DNA from: Microbacterium sp. LWH13-1.2
GTDB taxonomy: Bacteria > Actinomycetota > Actinomycetes > Actinomycetales > Microbacteriaceae
Assembly: GCF_038397735.1 (NCBI RefSeq)
Contig: NZ_CP151635.1
Location: forward strand, 2,542,001 to 2,606,000
Length of the DNA: 64,000 bases
Direction: 5' to 3'
Below are positions 16,648 through 25,595 of this stretch, piece by piece. The first letter of the stretch is position 1, and every line of letters starts with the position of its first letter. The translations under genes were made by a program, and so were the position numbers. Below the pieces are notes generated by a model. It was not told where the DNA came from. It did not search any database and was given only the letters and a program-made list of their open reading frames with translations.

Positions 16648-17534
16648 TGACCGCCACTGAAGCACTCGTCCGCCCCTCCGTCAGCCGCCGCCCGCTGATC
16701 TCCGTCGCGTCGCCTGTGAAGCGCCGCTCCGCGTGGCTCGCCAACACCGTCCTGATCGTGGTCGGTGTCGTGTTCCTCGTGCCGATCGCGTGGATCGTGT
16801 TCTCGGCGGTGTCTCCGTCGGCGACGGTGTCGATCTCGGTGCCGGAGCGTCTCACCTTCGACAACTTCGTCTCGGTGTTCGACTGGTCCATGACCCTGCT
16901 GCCGCTGTGGAACTCGACGCTGATCTCGTTCGGCACCGCCCTCATCACCGTCGTCGTCGGCGTGCTCGCCGCGTACCCGCTCTCGCGGCACAACTCCCGC
17001 TTCCAGCGCGGCTTCATGTACTCGGTCCTGTTCGGCTCGTGCCTGCCGATCACGGCCATGATGGTGCCCGTCTATGCGCTCTTCGTGCAGTTGAAGATGC
17101 TCGATTCGCAGGTCAGCGTCATCCTGTTCATGGCCGCCACATCGCTGCCCATGGCGATCTGGATGCTGAAGAACTTCATGGACTCCGTACCGGTCTCCCT
17201 CGAAGAGGCCGCGTGGGTCGACGGCGCCTCCTCCATGCGGGCGCTGTGGACCATCGTGCTGCCGCTCATGCGCCCCGGTATCAGCGTCGTCTTCATCTTC
17301 GTGTTCACACAGGCCTGGGGGAACTTCTTCGTTCCGTTCGTCCTGCTGTTCAGCTCGGAGAAGATGCCGGCGGCCGTCGCGATCTTCACCTTCTTCGGCA
17401 ACCACGGTGCCGTCGCCTACGGGCAGCTCGCCGCGTTCGCCGCCCTGTACTCCGTGCCGATCCTCGTCCTGTACCTGCTCGTGCAGCGTCTGTCCGGCAG
17501 CAGCTTCGCGCTGGCCGGCGGCGTCAAGGGCTGA
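16647..17534 (+). CDS. Sugar ABC transporter permease (MalG-like)
   Basis: The 295-residue product has about six membrane segments and an EAA loop, EEAAWVDGASSMRALWTIVLP. The TGATG overlap with the preceding permease indicates coupled translation; the two should form the membrane pore of the mannoside importer. Confidence 0.92.
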   Translation: MTATEALVRPSVSRRPLISVASPVKRRSAWLANTVLIVVGVVFLVPIAWIVFSAVSPSATVSISVPERLTFDNFVSVFDWSMTLLPLWNSTLISFGTALITVVVGVLAAYPLSRHNSRFQRGFMYSVLFGSCLPITAMMVPVYALFVQLKMLDSQVSVILFMAATSLPMAIWMLKNFMDSVPVSLEEAAWVDGASSMRALWTIVLPLMRPGISVVFIFVFTQAWGNFFVPFVLLFSSEKMPAAVAIFTFFGNHGAVAYGQLAAFAALYSVPILVLYLLVQRLSGSSFALAGGVKG

Positions 17535-17574
17535 TCTCCGCGTCTCGCACACCCCGATCCAGAAAGCACCACAC

Positions 17575-20500
17575 ATGCACGACCGCACAGCGCTCATCGA
17601 GATGCGCATCGACCGATTCATCCGCGAGCGCCTTCGTCCGGCGCGTCATCGACTGTCCCACCCTCTCGAGGTCCGCGCGTGGGAGGTGCCGGGTGAGCCG
17701 GTGCCCTTCACGGATGCCGTCCAGGCGGACTACACCCCCACGGCGGTGGGCTCTGCGTGGGGTCGCCCCTGGGGCACGACGTGGTTCCGTGTGAGCGGGC
17801 AGGTCCCCGGCGAATGGCGCACGGTATCCGGCGATCTTCCCGAGAACACTCGGGCAGAGCTCCTCGTGGATCTCGGCTTCACAGCCGGGCAGAGCGGTTT
17901 CCAGGCCGAGGCTCTCGTCTGGGGCCTCGACGGGAGGCCGATCAAGGGCATCTCCCCGTTCAACAATGCGGTCGCTGCGGCGGTGCAGTCGGACGGGCGC
18001 ATCGACGTGCTCCTCGAGGCGGCCTCGAATCCCGATGTGGGCAGCATCTTCACGTTCGACCCGACCGCGCTCGGCGACCCCGAGACCGCGGGTGCCGATC
18101 CGATCTACGTGCTCCGCGTCGTCGACGTCGCCCTGCGCGACCTGACCGTCGAGGCGCTGCTCGACGACACCGTGGTCCTGCGCGGACTCCTCGCCGAGCT
18201 CGATGCCTCCTCGCCGCGGCGGGCGGAGATCGTGCAGGCGCTGGATCGGATGATCGACCTCGTCGACCCGCATGATGTCGCGGGCACCGCAGCAGAGGGG
18301 CGAGAGGCGCTCCGAGAGGTCCTGGCGAGCCCCGCCCACGCCAGCGCGCACGTGCTGCATGCCGTCGGGCACGCGCACATCGATTCGGCCTGGCTGTGGC
18401 CTGTGCGCGAGACGGCTCGCAAGGTGTCACGCACGTTCTCGAACGTGCTCTCCCTGATGGACGAGAACCCCGATGTCGTGTTCGCCAGCTCCTCGGCGCA
18501 GCAGTTCGCCTGGATCAAGGAGCGCTACCCCGAGATCTGGGAACGTCTGGTCGAGCGTGTGCGCGAAGGCCGCTTCGTTCCGGTCGGCGGCATGTGGGTC
18601 GAGTCGGACACGAACATGGTCGGCGCCGAAGCGCTCGCCCGTCAGCTCATCGAGGGCAAGGGCTTCTTCCTCCGGGAGTTCGGGATCGACACCCCCGAGG
18701 TCTGGCTGCCCGACTCGTTCGGATACAGCGGCGCTCTCCCCCAGATCATCAAGGCCTCGGGTTCGAAGTGGTTCCTCACGCAGAAGATCTCGTGGAACGA
18801 GACGAACCGGATGCCGCATCACACCTTCCTCTGGGAGGGTCTCGACGGCACACGGGTGTTCACGCACTTCCCCCCGGTCGACAAGTACAACTCGGATGCC
18901 TCGCAGGCCGATCTCGCGCACGCGCAACGGAACTTCCAGGACAAGGGCAGAGCCCGTGTCTCGCTGCTGCCGTACGGATACGGCGACGGCGGAGGCGGTC
19001 CGACCCGTGAGATGGCTGCGCAGGTCGAGCGCGCAGGGTCGCTGGAAGGGTCGCCGATCGCCCGGCATTCCACGCCGCAGGCGTTCTTCGAGCAGGCCGA
19101 GTCCGAGTACCCGTCCCCCGAGGTGTGGAGCGGCGAGCTGTACCTCGAGTTCCACCGCGGCACGTACACGAGTCAGCTGCGCACCAAGCAGGGCAACCGT
19201 CGCAGTGAGCACCTGCTTCGCGAGGCAGAGCTCTGGGCGGCGACGGCATCCGTCCGCACCGGACGCGCATACCCGGCCGAGCAGCTCACACGCCTCTGGC
19301 AGCTCGTCCTCCTGCAGCAGTTCCATGACATCCTGCCGGGAACGTCGATCGCCTGGGTGCACCAGGATGCCGAGCGCAACTACGCGGCGATCGCCGTCGA
19401 GCTCGAGCAGATCATCGCGGACTCGCTGCGTGCTCTGGTGGGCGAGGGGACTCGCAGCCTCGTGGCCAACGCGGCCCCGCACGGGCACGCCTCGGTCGGC
19501 GCGCTGGCGGTCGGAGAGGCGGATGCGCTCGCGCCGGTCGTGCCGATCGCGGCAGACGGCGGGTTCGTGCTCGACAACGGGCTCGTGCGCGCGACGGTCG
19601 ACGCTCGGGGCGTGCTGACGTCGATCATCGACCTGCGGAGCGGCCGCGAGGTCGTGCCGGCCGGTCAGAGCGCGGGAGTCTTCCAGCTGCATCGGGACAC
19701 CCCGACGCAGTGGGACGCCTGGGACATCGACGAGCACTATCGCCGCAACGTCACGGACCTCCTCGAGGTCGACGACATCCAGATCGTCGACGGCGCCCTG
19801 ATGATCTCACGCTCGTTCGGCGCATCGACGCTGGTGCAGAGCATCCGTCTCGATGAAGGGTCGCGAACCCTCAAGGTGACGGTCGATGTCGATTGGCACG
19901 AGCGGCAGAAGCTGCTGAAGCTCAGCGTCCCCGTCGATGTGCACACCGACCACGCCGCCTCGGAGATCCAGTTCGGGCACATCGTGCGCCCGACCCACAC
20001 CAACACCTCGTGGGATGCTGCACGTTTCGAGACCGTGGCGCACCGGTGGGTCCGGGTGGGAGAGAGCGACTTCGGCGTCGCGGTCACCAACGACTCCACC
20101 TACGGGCACGACATCACCCGACACCCGCGTGAGTCGGGCGGCACGTATTCGACCGTGCGGCTCTCGCTCGTCAGGTCGGCGCTGTTCCCCGACCCTCAGC
20201 AGGACCAGGGCCGGCACCATCTGGAGGTGGGCATCGTCGTCGGCGGCGAGCTCGTCGACGCGATCGCCGAGGGATATCGCACGAACCTCGCAGAGCGCCG
20301 TATCGAGGGCGCCGACGAGGTGAGTCCTCTCGTCTCGATCGACCACCCCGGCGTGGTGGTGGAGGCTGTCAAGCTCGCCGAAGACGGCAGCGGCGACGTC
20401 ATCGTCCGGCTGTACGAAGCTCTCGGGCGTCGGGCTGACGCCACCCTCACCGTGGGGTTCCCGAGCAGCGACGCCAGTGAGGTGGACCTGCTCGAGCGCG

Positions 20501-20598
20501 AGATCGAACGGGCTGCATTCGCGGGTCAGGATGCCGACGGCATCCGCCTGACGCTGCGTCCGTTCCAGTTGGCGACGGTGCGGCTCCCTCGCGCCTGA
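17575..20598 (+). CDS. GH38 alpha-mannosidase
   Basis: This 1007-residue cytoplasmic enzyme has no signal peptide. The GH38 zinc site is visible: HAHIDSAW at residues 266-273 supplies His and Asp ligands, the nucleophile is Asp380 in LPDSFGYSG, and QQFHDILPGTS gives the later His-Asp pair. GH38 enzymes remove alpha-linked mannose with retention. Placed last in an importer operon, it should hydrolyse imported alpha-manno-oligosaccharides such as N-glycan or fungal mannan fragments. The ribosome binding site is weak (AGAAAG). Confidence 0.95.
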   Translation: MHDRTALIEMRIDRFIRERLRPARHRLSHPLEVRAWEVPGEPVPFTDAVQADYTPTAVGSAWGRPWGTTWFRVSGQVPGEWRTVSGDLPENTRAELLVDLGFTAGQSGFQAEALVWGLDGRPIKGISPFNNAVAAAVQSDGRIDVLLEAASNPDVGSIFTFDPTALGDPETAGADPIYVLRVVDVALRDLTVEALLDDTVVLRGLLAELDASSPRRAEIVQALDRMIDLVDPHDVAGTAAEGREALREVLASPAHASAHVLHAVGHAHIDSAWLWPVRETARKVSRTFSNVLSLMDENPDVVFASSSAQQFAWIKERYPEIWERLVERVREGRFVPVGGMWVESDTNMVGAEALARQLIEGKGFFLREFGIDTPEVWLPDSFGYSGALPQIIKASGSKWFLTQKISWNETNRMPHHTFLWEGLDGTRVFTHFPPVDKYNSDASQADLAHAQRNFQDKGRARVSLLPYGYGDGGGGPTREMAAQVERAGSLEGSPIARHSTPQAFFEQAESEYPSPEVWSGELYLEFHRGTYTSQLRTKQGNRRSEHLLREAELWAATASVRTGRAYPAEQLTRLWQLVLLQQFHDILPGTSIAWVHQDAERNYAAIAVELEQIIADSLRALVGEGTRSLVANAAPHGHASVGALAVGEADALAPVVPIAADGGFVLDNGLVRATVDARGVLTSIIDLRSGREVVPAGQSAGVFQLHRDTPTQWDAWDIDEHYRRNVTDLLEVDDIQIVDGALMISRSFGASTLVQSIRLDEGSRTLKVTVDVDWHERQKLLKLSVPVDVHTDHAASEIQFGHIVRPTHTNTSWDAARFETVAHRWVRVGESDFGVAVTNDSTYGHDITRHPRESGGTYSTVRLSLVRSALFPDPQQDQGRHHLEVGIVVGGELVDAIAEGYRTNLAERRIEGADEVSPLVSIDHPGVVVEAVKLAEDGSGDVIVRLYEALGRRADATLTVGFPSSDASEVDLLEREIERAAFAGQDADGIRLTLRPFQLATVRLPRA

Positions 20599-20604
20599 GC
20601 AGGT

Positions 20605-20634
20605 GGAGGGGCGCCGACCGTTCGGAGCCCCTCC
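20605..20634. terminator. Bidirectional terminator between GH38 and TetR genes
   Basis: GGAGGGGC and GCCCCTCC form a perfect 8-bp stem with a 14-base loop between two convergent genes. Confidence 0.75.
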
Positions 20635-20695
20635 GCCGCCGGCCGGCTGCGTGATCCGGGCGACCTGCTGCGTCGGACGTCTCAGGGCCGCGCGG

Positions 20696-21328
20696 TCACG
20701 ATGTCGGTGCGGACCGACCCTCTCGATCCTCGCCGAGCATGGAGCGCGCGATGCGTCGCCAGGCCGGGAGATGCGGGTCCGTGGCGGGATCGCGCGGGGC
20801 GAACGCGTAGGTCAGAGCGACTCCGCGCATCGCGTTGTGCAGGAGCGAGATGAGGTCCGCGAAGCCGTCGTGCGACGCGTTGCGCTCTCCGAAGAGTCGC
20901 ACGATGCGCGCACGGTTGCGCTGACCGAGCGCCTTCTCCGCTGGTCGCAGCGCTGCCGCGAGGTCGGGATTGTGCTCAGCGTTGACCCACAGCTGCAGCG
21001 CTGCCCGGAACAGGGGCGTGTGGAATGTCGACCACATGACGGCGATCGCCTCGTCGAGATCGTCGACGGGGAGGACCTCGTCGTCGAGCTCGAGCCCGCC
21101 CTCGCGACGGTCGGCGAGGTACTGCACCGCGGCGACGAGAAGAGTGTCGCGCGAGGGGAACTGATGGAGCATGCTCCCGCGCGAGACACCGGCGACCTCC
21201 TGGATGCGAGTGGTGGTGGTCGCCACGTACCCCTCCCCGGCCAGGCAGGTCACCGCGGCCGTCAGGATGCGCTCGCGTGTGTCCCATGCCCTTTTCTGGA
21301 CCGGAATGGCTGGGATGTGAGACGACAT
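20696..21328 (-). CDS. TetR-family regulator, last gene of the GH130 importer operon
   Basis: The 210-residue protein has a TetR helix-turn-helix at about residues 18-64 (ERILTAAVTCLAGEGYVATT, then AGVSRGSMLHQFPSRDTLL) and a helical ligand-binding domain. It starts 29 bp after the GH130 stop in the same direction, so it is probably the last gene of the binding protein-permease-permease-GH130-TetR unit. Its own upstream gap holds no operator. I infer that it binds the ATTAGTCA-N4-TGACTAAT sites at 25468, 25526 and 34386, which would make it autoregulated. Confidence 0.88.
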   Translation of the reverse strand: MSSHIPAIPVQKRAWDTRERILTAAVTCLAGEGYVATTTTRIQEVAGVSRGSMLHQFPSRDTLLVAAVQYLADRREGGLELDDEVLPVDDLDEAIAVMWSTFHTPLFRAALQLWVNAEHNPDLAAALRPAEKALGQRNRARIVRLFGERNASHDGFADLISLLHNAMRGVALTYAFAPRDPATDPHLPAWRRIARSMLGEDREGRSAPTS

Positions 21329-21357
21329 GCGAGAAAGCCTAACCGTGCCGAAGTCCG

Positions 21358-22362
21358 TCAGGTGATCGGCCTCTCCGATGTCACCCGCTCAGGTTCCCGC
21401 AGCGCACGGCCCCACGCCTCGGCCGGATCGTGGATCGCGACCGCCAGGGTCGTGTCGGACTGCCCGTAGTACGCGAACCACCGACCCTGGAACTTCACGA
21501 GCCCCTCGACGAACGTGACGTTCGAGACGAGGCCGTTCTTGTCCTCGAAGCTCTCCGGACGCAGCCACGGGTCCTGCATCTTGGCGATGACCTTCGTCGG
21601 CTCGTCCGGATCGATCGCGATCTGCCCGCAGCGATAGTCGACTCCGGATGTGCCGTCGTCGTTCATGGTGACCGTCGCCCCGTTGGTCAGCATCACGAGC
21701 AGGCCGTTGTCGGTGACGACAGGCGATGTGCCGATCTCGACGAGCGTGCCGTCCCAGGCACCGGGGGTCGGCGAGTACATCGGCTCGGTGTCGGGGGTGC
21801 CGGGTCTCCAGTGGATGAGGTCGTCGCTGGTCGCCCAGTAGATCGCTCCTTCGCCGAAGTACATCCACCACTTCCCGTGCATCTTCTGAGGCACGATCAC
21901 ACCCGCCTTCGACCAGTCGCGGTCCCGGGGGAACGTGGTCTTGAAGGTGTCGAAGCCGTCGAAGAGCGGTCCGTGACGCGTCCAGTCGCGCAAATCGGTC
22001 GAGGTCGCCAGACACAGTTGTGCGCTGTGACGGTTCCAGCCGGTGTAGGTGAGGTAGTAGGTGCCATCGATCAGGGCGATGCGGGGATCCTCACATCCGT
22101 AGCGCTCGTAGTCCTCGGCGGGAGAGAGGATCGGTGCGTCTTCTCGGGTGAAGTTCACGCCGTCACTCGAACGTGCGAGACCGATATGGGAGATGATGTC
22201 CTCCGCGTGCGCCCGGTAGAGCAGCACGACCTGGTCGCCGTCCACAAAGGCTGCGGGGTTGTAGAGGTTGCCCGATTCCCAGCTGTCGCCGCGCGGGCGC
22301 AGGATGGGATTGCCCTCGTAGGGCGTGAACGGTCCGAGCGGGAAGGATGCTCCGGTGAACAT
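21358..22362 (-). CDS. GH130 beta-mannoside phosphorylase or beta-mannosidase
   Basis: ATG 22362, with AAAGGG five bases upstream, gives 334 residues without a signal peptide. The five-bladed fold of GH130 is indicated by NPAAFVDGDQVVLLYRAHAE, SHIGLARSSDG and the catalytic Asp in GCEDPRIALIDGTYYLTYTG. GH130 enzymes phosphorolyse or hydrolyse beta-mannosides; I cannot tell from sequence alone which applies here. It is encoded with a sugar importer in the TetR-linked regulon next to a GH2 beta-mannosidase, so a cytoplasmic beta-mannoside is the likely substrate. Confidence 0.88.
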   Translation of the reverse strand: MFTGASFPLGPFTPYEGNPILRPRGDSWESGNLYNPAAFVDGDQVVLLYRAHAEDIISHIGLARSSDGVNFTREDAPILSPAEDYERYGCEDPRIALIDGTYYLTYTGWNRHSAQLCLATSTDLRDWTRHGPLFDGFDTFKTTFPRDRDWSKAGVIVPQKMHGKWWMYFGEGAIYWATSDDLIHWRPGTPDTEPMYSPTPGAWDGTLVEIGTSPVVTDNGLLVMLTNGATVTMNDDGTSGVDYRCGQIAIDPDEPTKVIAKMQDPWLRPESFEDKNGLVSNVTFVEGLVKFQGRWFAYYGQSDTTLAVAIHDPAEAWGRALREPERVTSERPIT

Positions 22363-22376
22363 GGTGCCCTTTCCGA

Positions 22377-23216
22377 CTAGCCTTTGACGGCTGCGCCGAG
22401 GTCTGTGGCTCTGAAGAAGCGCTGGAAGAAGATGAACAGGATGACGACGGGGAACGCCAGCGCCGTCGCGCCGGCGAGGATCGCCCCGTTCGGGTTGGCG
22501 GTGGACTGCGCGGCATTGGAGATGTAGTGCGCGAGCGAGACGGCGAGTGGCTGCAGCGCCGCATCCTTCGTGATCAGGAGCGGCCAGAGGAACTCGTTCC
22601 ACGGGCCGATGAACGTCACGAGGATGACCGTGACCAGGGCGGGTCTGACCAGTGGGAGGGCTATGGAGAAGAGCAGTCGCAGCTCCCCCGCGCCGTCGAT
22701 GCGGGCGGCCTCGAAGATCTCGGCCGGCAGCGCGCGGAAGAACTGCGCGAAGACGAACACCGCGGTCGTGTTGATGATGAACGGGAGCACCATCCCGAGG
22801 TACGAGTCGCCGAGCCCGTAGTTGCGGGTGATCTGAATGTAGAGCGGGATCATCAGCAGCTGGAACGGCACCATCTGGACGAGCAGCATCAGCACCCAGA
22901 TCATGCCGCGACCGCGAAAATCGAGGCGCGCGATCGCATAGCCGGTGAGCACCCCGAACACCACCGTGCCCAGCAGCACCGCCGCCGTGATGATGACGGA
23001 ATTGAGGAGCGAGCCGACCAGATCGATGCGCGAGTCGAACGCGATGAAGTTGTCGAGGGTCCATCCGCTGGTCGGCAGGAGGGAGGTCGGGGAGTTGGTC
23101 GGATTCTCCTGGAAGGCTCCGACGAGCATGAAGTAGAAGGGGAAGGCGAAGCCGATGGCCGCGCCGGCGAGCAGGATCGTACTCACCACACGGGGGGCTG
23201 TCTTGGTGCGTGTCAT
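22377..23216 (-). CDS. Sugar ABC transporter permease (MalG-like)
   Basis: Two adjacent ATGs (23219 and 23216) follow AAGGAG; the second has better spacing and gives 279 residues. Six membrane segments and the EAA loop FEAARIDGAGELRLLFSIALP are visible. It overlaps the preceding permease stop and belongs to the leftward beta-mannoside importer operon. Confidence 0.92.
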   Translation of the reverse strand: MTRTKTAPRVVSTILLAGAAIGFAFPFYFMLVGAFQENPTNSPTSLLPTSGWTLDNFIAFDSRIDLVGSLLNSVIITAAVLLGTVVFGVLTGYAIARLDFRGRGMIWVLMLLVQMVPFQLLMIPLYIQITRNYGLGDSYLGMVLPFIINTTAVFVFAQFFRALPAEIFEAARIDGAGELRLLFSIALPLVRPALVTVILVTFIGPWNEFLWPLLITKDAALQPLAVSLAHYISNAAQSTANPNGAILAGATALAFPVVILFIFFQRFFRATDLGAAVKG

Positions 23217-24112
23217 CATCGCTCCTTGGTCGCGCGCTGGGCGGCCAGCGCCAGCAGGCCGACGAGGATCACGAGGATCATGCCGATCGCTGAGGCAGTG
23301 TCGGGGTTCTGCTGTTGGATGCCCAGCTGGTAGATGAGCAGCGCCGGCGTGGTCGAGGCGCCGTCGGGGCCGCCGCCGTTGGTGAGCAGGTACGGCTCGG
23401 TGAAGAGGTTGGCGCCGGTGATGATCGAGAGGATCAGCACGAGCGTGGTGGCGTTGCGCACCCCGGGAACCGTCACGTGCCGGAAGCGTGTGACGATGCC
23501 GGCACCGTCGGTCTCGGCTGATTCGTACAGCTCCTTCGGCACGTTCTGCAGCGCGGCGAGGTAGAGCAGGATGTAGAAGCCCATCTGTTTCCAGGTGACG
23601 TACAGCGCGATCATCGGCATCGCCAGTCCGCTGTTCACCAGCCAGGAGGGGTCGGGGGCGAAGGGACCGAGGATCGTGTTGACCAGTCCATTGCCCGAGA
23701 AGAGGAGCATCCAGACGCCGACGAGCGAGACGCTGGCCGTGAGGTACGGGACGTAGAAGGCCACCCGGTAGGCGGCAGCCCAGCGGATGCCGCTGTTCAG
23801 CGCCGCAGCCAGCACGAGCGAGAGCACGGCGGTCAACGGCACGTTGATGACGAGGAAGACGAGCGTGTTGCGCAGCGCATCGAGAACTCGCGGATCCGCG
23901 AGCACCGTGACGAAGTTGTCGATGCCGACGAACGGCCGTTCGACCTCGACGCCGGGGGCGGTGAAATAGTAGTCGTGGAAGGCGATGTACACCGCGAACC
24001 CGAGGGGGTAGGCGAAGATCGCGATCACGAAGATGAGGTAGGGCAGCGCGAAGAGGCCGCCGATCGGCTGCGCACCCAGCCACCGTGTGCGCAGCCGCCG
24101 GTTGTGAGTCAT
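23216..24112 (-). CDS. Sugar ABC transporter permease (MalF-like)
   Basis: The 298-residue product has about six membrane segments and the EAA-type loop YESAETDGAGIVTRFRHVTV, in which the first residues diverge from the usual EAA. It starts four bases after the binding-protein stop and pairs with the permease that follows. Confidence 0.92.
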   Translation of the reverse strand: MTHNRRLRTRWLGAQPIGGLFALPYLIFVIAIFAYPLGFAVYIAFHDYYFTAPGVEVERPFVGIDNFVTVLADPRVLDALRNTLVFLVINVPLTAVLSLVLAAALNSGIRWAAAYRVAFYVPYLTASVSLVGVWMLLFSGNGLVNTILGPFAPDPSWLVNSGLAMPMIALYVTWKQMGFYILLYLAALQNVPKELYESAETDGAGIVTRFRHVTVPGVRNATTLVLILSIITGANLFTEPYLLTNGGGPDGASTTPALLIYQLGIQQQNPDTASAIGMILVILVGLLALAAQRATKER

Positions 24113-24116
24113 CAGG

Positions 24117-25385
24117 TCACTCGGCCACGAGGTCGTCGATCTTGGCCGCAGCGTTCTTCAGGAAGTCGTCGACGGACTGCTTGCCGAAGATCACCGCGGA
24201 GGAGTACTCGTCTCGGAACGTCTGCCACGCCTCCACCGAGTTCGGGATGCTGGGCACACCGCGGGTCGCCTCGGACTGCTCGGCGAAGTAGACCGATTCG
24301 GGGTGCGCGTCGAAGTACTCGGGGTAGGTGTCCATCAGCGCCGTGCGCATGGGCATCTGGCCGGTCAGCTCCAGGAGGCTTCCGTCGCTCTCCTCACTGG
24401 TGGAGAACTTCAGGAACTCCCACGCGGTGCGCTGGTTCTCGCAGGCGGTGAACATCGACACCCCCTTCGAGTCGGCGAACGAGATCGGACCCTCGCGACC
24501 GTCGCTCGTCGGCACGGGCATGAAGCCCACGTCCACGGTCCCCCCGTAGGTCGGGATGGCCCAGGGGCCGCCGATCTGCATCGCGGTGGTGCCGACGACC
24601 ATCGGGTTGTCGGTCGACGTCTCCGTGGGCGCCAGCTTCTCGTCGTACATGGTCTTCCAGAACTCGGCCACCGTATGCCCGGCCTCCGAATCGAAGGTCG
24701 AGGCGCCATCCTCGACGAGCATTGTGCCGTCGGTCTCCGCCAGGTACAGCGGGTAGAAGTCACCCCACGCCCAGTAGAACTCGCTGGTCGGCTTGGGCCA
24801 GATCGCGCTCTGCACGCCGGAGTCGACGATCTTGCGTGCTCCCTCCAGGAATGCCTCGTGCGTCTGCATCTGCGGGTCGTCCGGATCGATGCCCGCCTGG
24901 GCGAACAGCGCCTTGTTGTACATCACGACGATGGGGTTGGACTTCCACGGGAGCTGGTAGAAGCTGCCGTCTATGGCGTACGACTCCACGTCGCCGCTGC
25001 GCTTCTCGATGTGGTCGTCGCCGCCCTCGAGGGCGCTCAGATTGACGAGACCGCCCTGCTTGACCCAATCCGACACCGCAGCGGGCGAGATGTTGTAGAC
25101 GAGGCACGGAGCGGTGCCACCGGTGATGGCGGCGGTGATCGCCTCCTCCGACGTGGATCCCGCAGGCAGGGGCTGCGCGGTGACCTTCTCGTCGGGATGC
25201 TCGGCATTCCAGGCCTCGACCATGGACTCGCCCCAGGCCAGCTCCTGCTCGTTGTTCGACAGCCAGATGTCGATGGGGCCGGTGGCGGCTGCCTGCTCGG
25301 TGCCGGCGGGGCTTCCTCCTGCAGCGCAGCCCGTCGCGACGAGCACCATCGCACTGATCACGGCGAGCGATCGGATCCTCTTCAT
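24117..25385 (-). CDS. Sugar ABC transporter solute-binding lipoprotein
   Basis: ATG 25385 has an ideal AAGGAGGA six bases upstream and gives 422 residues. The lipobox is VATGC, and the remainder is a family-1 sugar-binding protein (TAMQIGGPWAIPTYGG, AWEFLKFSTSEES). It heads the operon SBP-permease-permease-GH130-TetR. Its promoter region carries one copy of the ATTAGTCA operator. The transport ATPase is again missing from the locus. Confidence 0.93.
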   Translation of the reverse strand: MKRIRSLAVISAMVLVATGCAAGGSPAGTEQAAATGPIDIWLSNNEQELAWGESMVEAWNAEHPDEKVTAQPLPAGSTSEEAITAAITGGTAPCLVYNISPAAVSDWVKQGGLVNLSALEGGDDHIEKRSGDVESYAIDGSFYQLPWKSNPIVVMYNKALFAQAGIDPDDPQMQTHEAFLEGARKIVDSGVQSAIWPKPTSEFYWAWGDFYPLYLAETDGTMLVEDGASTFDSEAGHTVAEFWKTMYDEKLAPTETSTDNPMVVGTTAMQIGGPWAIPTYGGTVDVGFMPVPTSDGREGPISFADSKGVSMFTACENQRTAWEFLKFSTSEESDGSLLELTGQMPMRTALMDTYPEYFDAHPESVYFAEQSEATRGVPSIPNSVEAWQTFRDEYSSAVIFGKQSVDDFLKNAAAKIDDLVAE

Positions 25386-25447
25386 GGGTGTCCTCCTTGA
25401 CACGTGGGGGTGGCGACACGCGGGCTTCGGCGGGTCGGTCCGACCTC

Positions 25448-25487
25448 AGAGTGACGGACTCACACGGATTAGTCAAGCATGACTAAT
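25448..25487 (-). promoter_or_regulatory. Operator and promoter of the GH130 importer operon
   Basis: ATTAGTCA-AGCA-TGACTAAT (25468-25487) is a perfect 8-bp inverted repeat. Read leftward, it contains TTGACT (25476-25471), followed after 17 bases by CACTCT (25453-25448). The -10 match is weak, but the same spacing recurs at the other two sites. Confidence 0.75.
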
Positions 25488-25525
25488 TCGCGGACGGCAT
25501 GCGCGACCGCACTGCCTGGACATTA

Positions 25526-25565
25526 AACAGTCAGACTTGACTAATTTAGGCGAGGCGGTCATAGT
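25526..25565 (+). promoter_or_regulatory. Operator and promoter of the thiolase-ligase operon
   Basis: Read on the minus strand, 25526-25545 is ATTAGTCA-AGTC-TGACTGTT, the same operator with two changed positions in one arm. On the plus strand it carries TTGACT (25537-25542), a 17-base spacer and CATAGT (25560-25565), the best promoter match of the three sites. Transcription would begin about 24 bases before the thiolase start. Confidence 0.78.
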
Positions 25566-25595
25566 GAGGTCGTCGGAACACGAAGAGGAGTTCAC

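Noticed and set aside
21358..23064. Extension of the GH130 frame into the permease
   Set aside because: The extension is an Arg/His-rich shadow of the permease; ATG 22362 has a good binding site.
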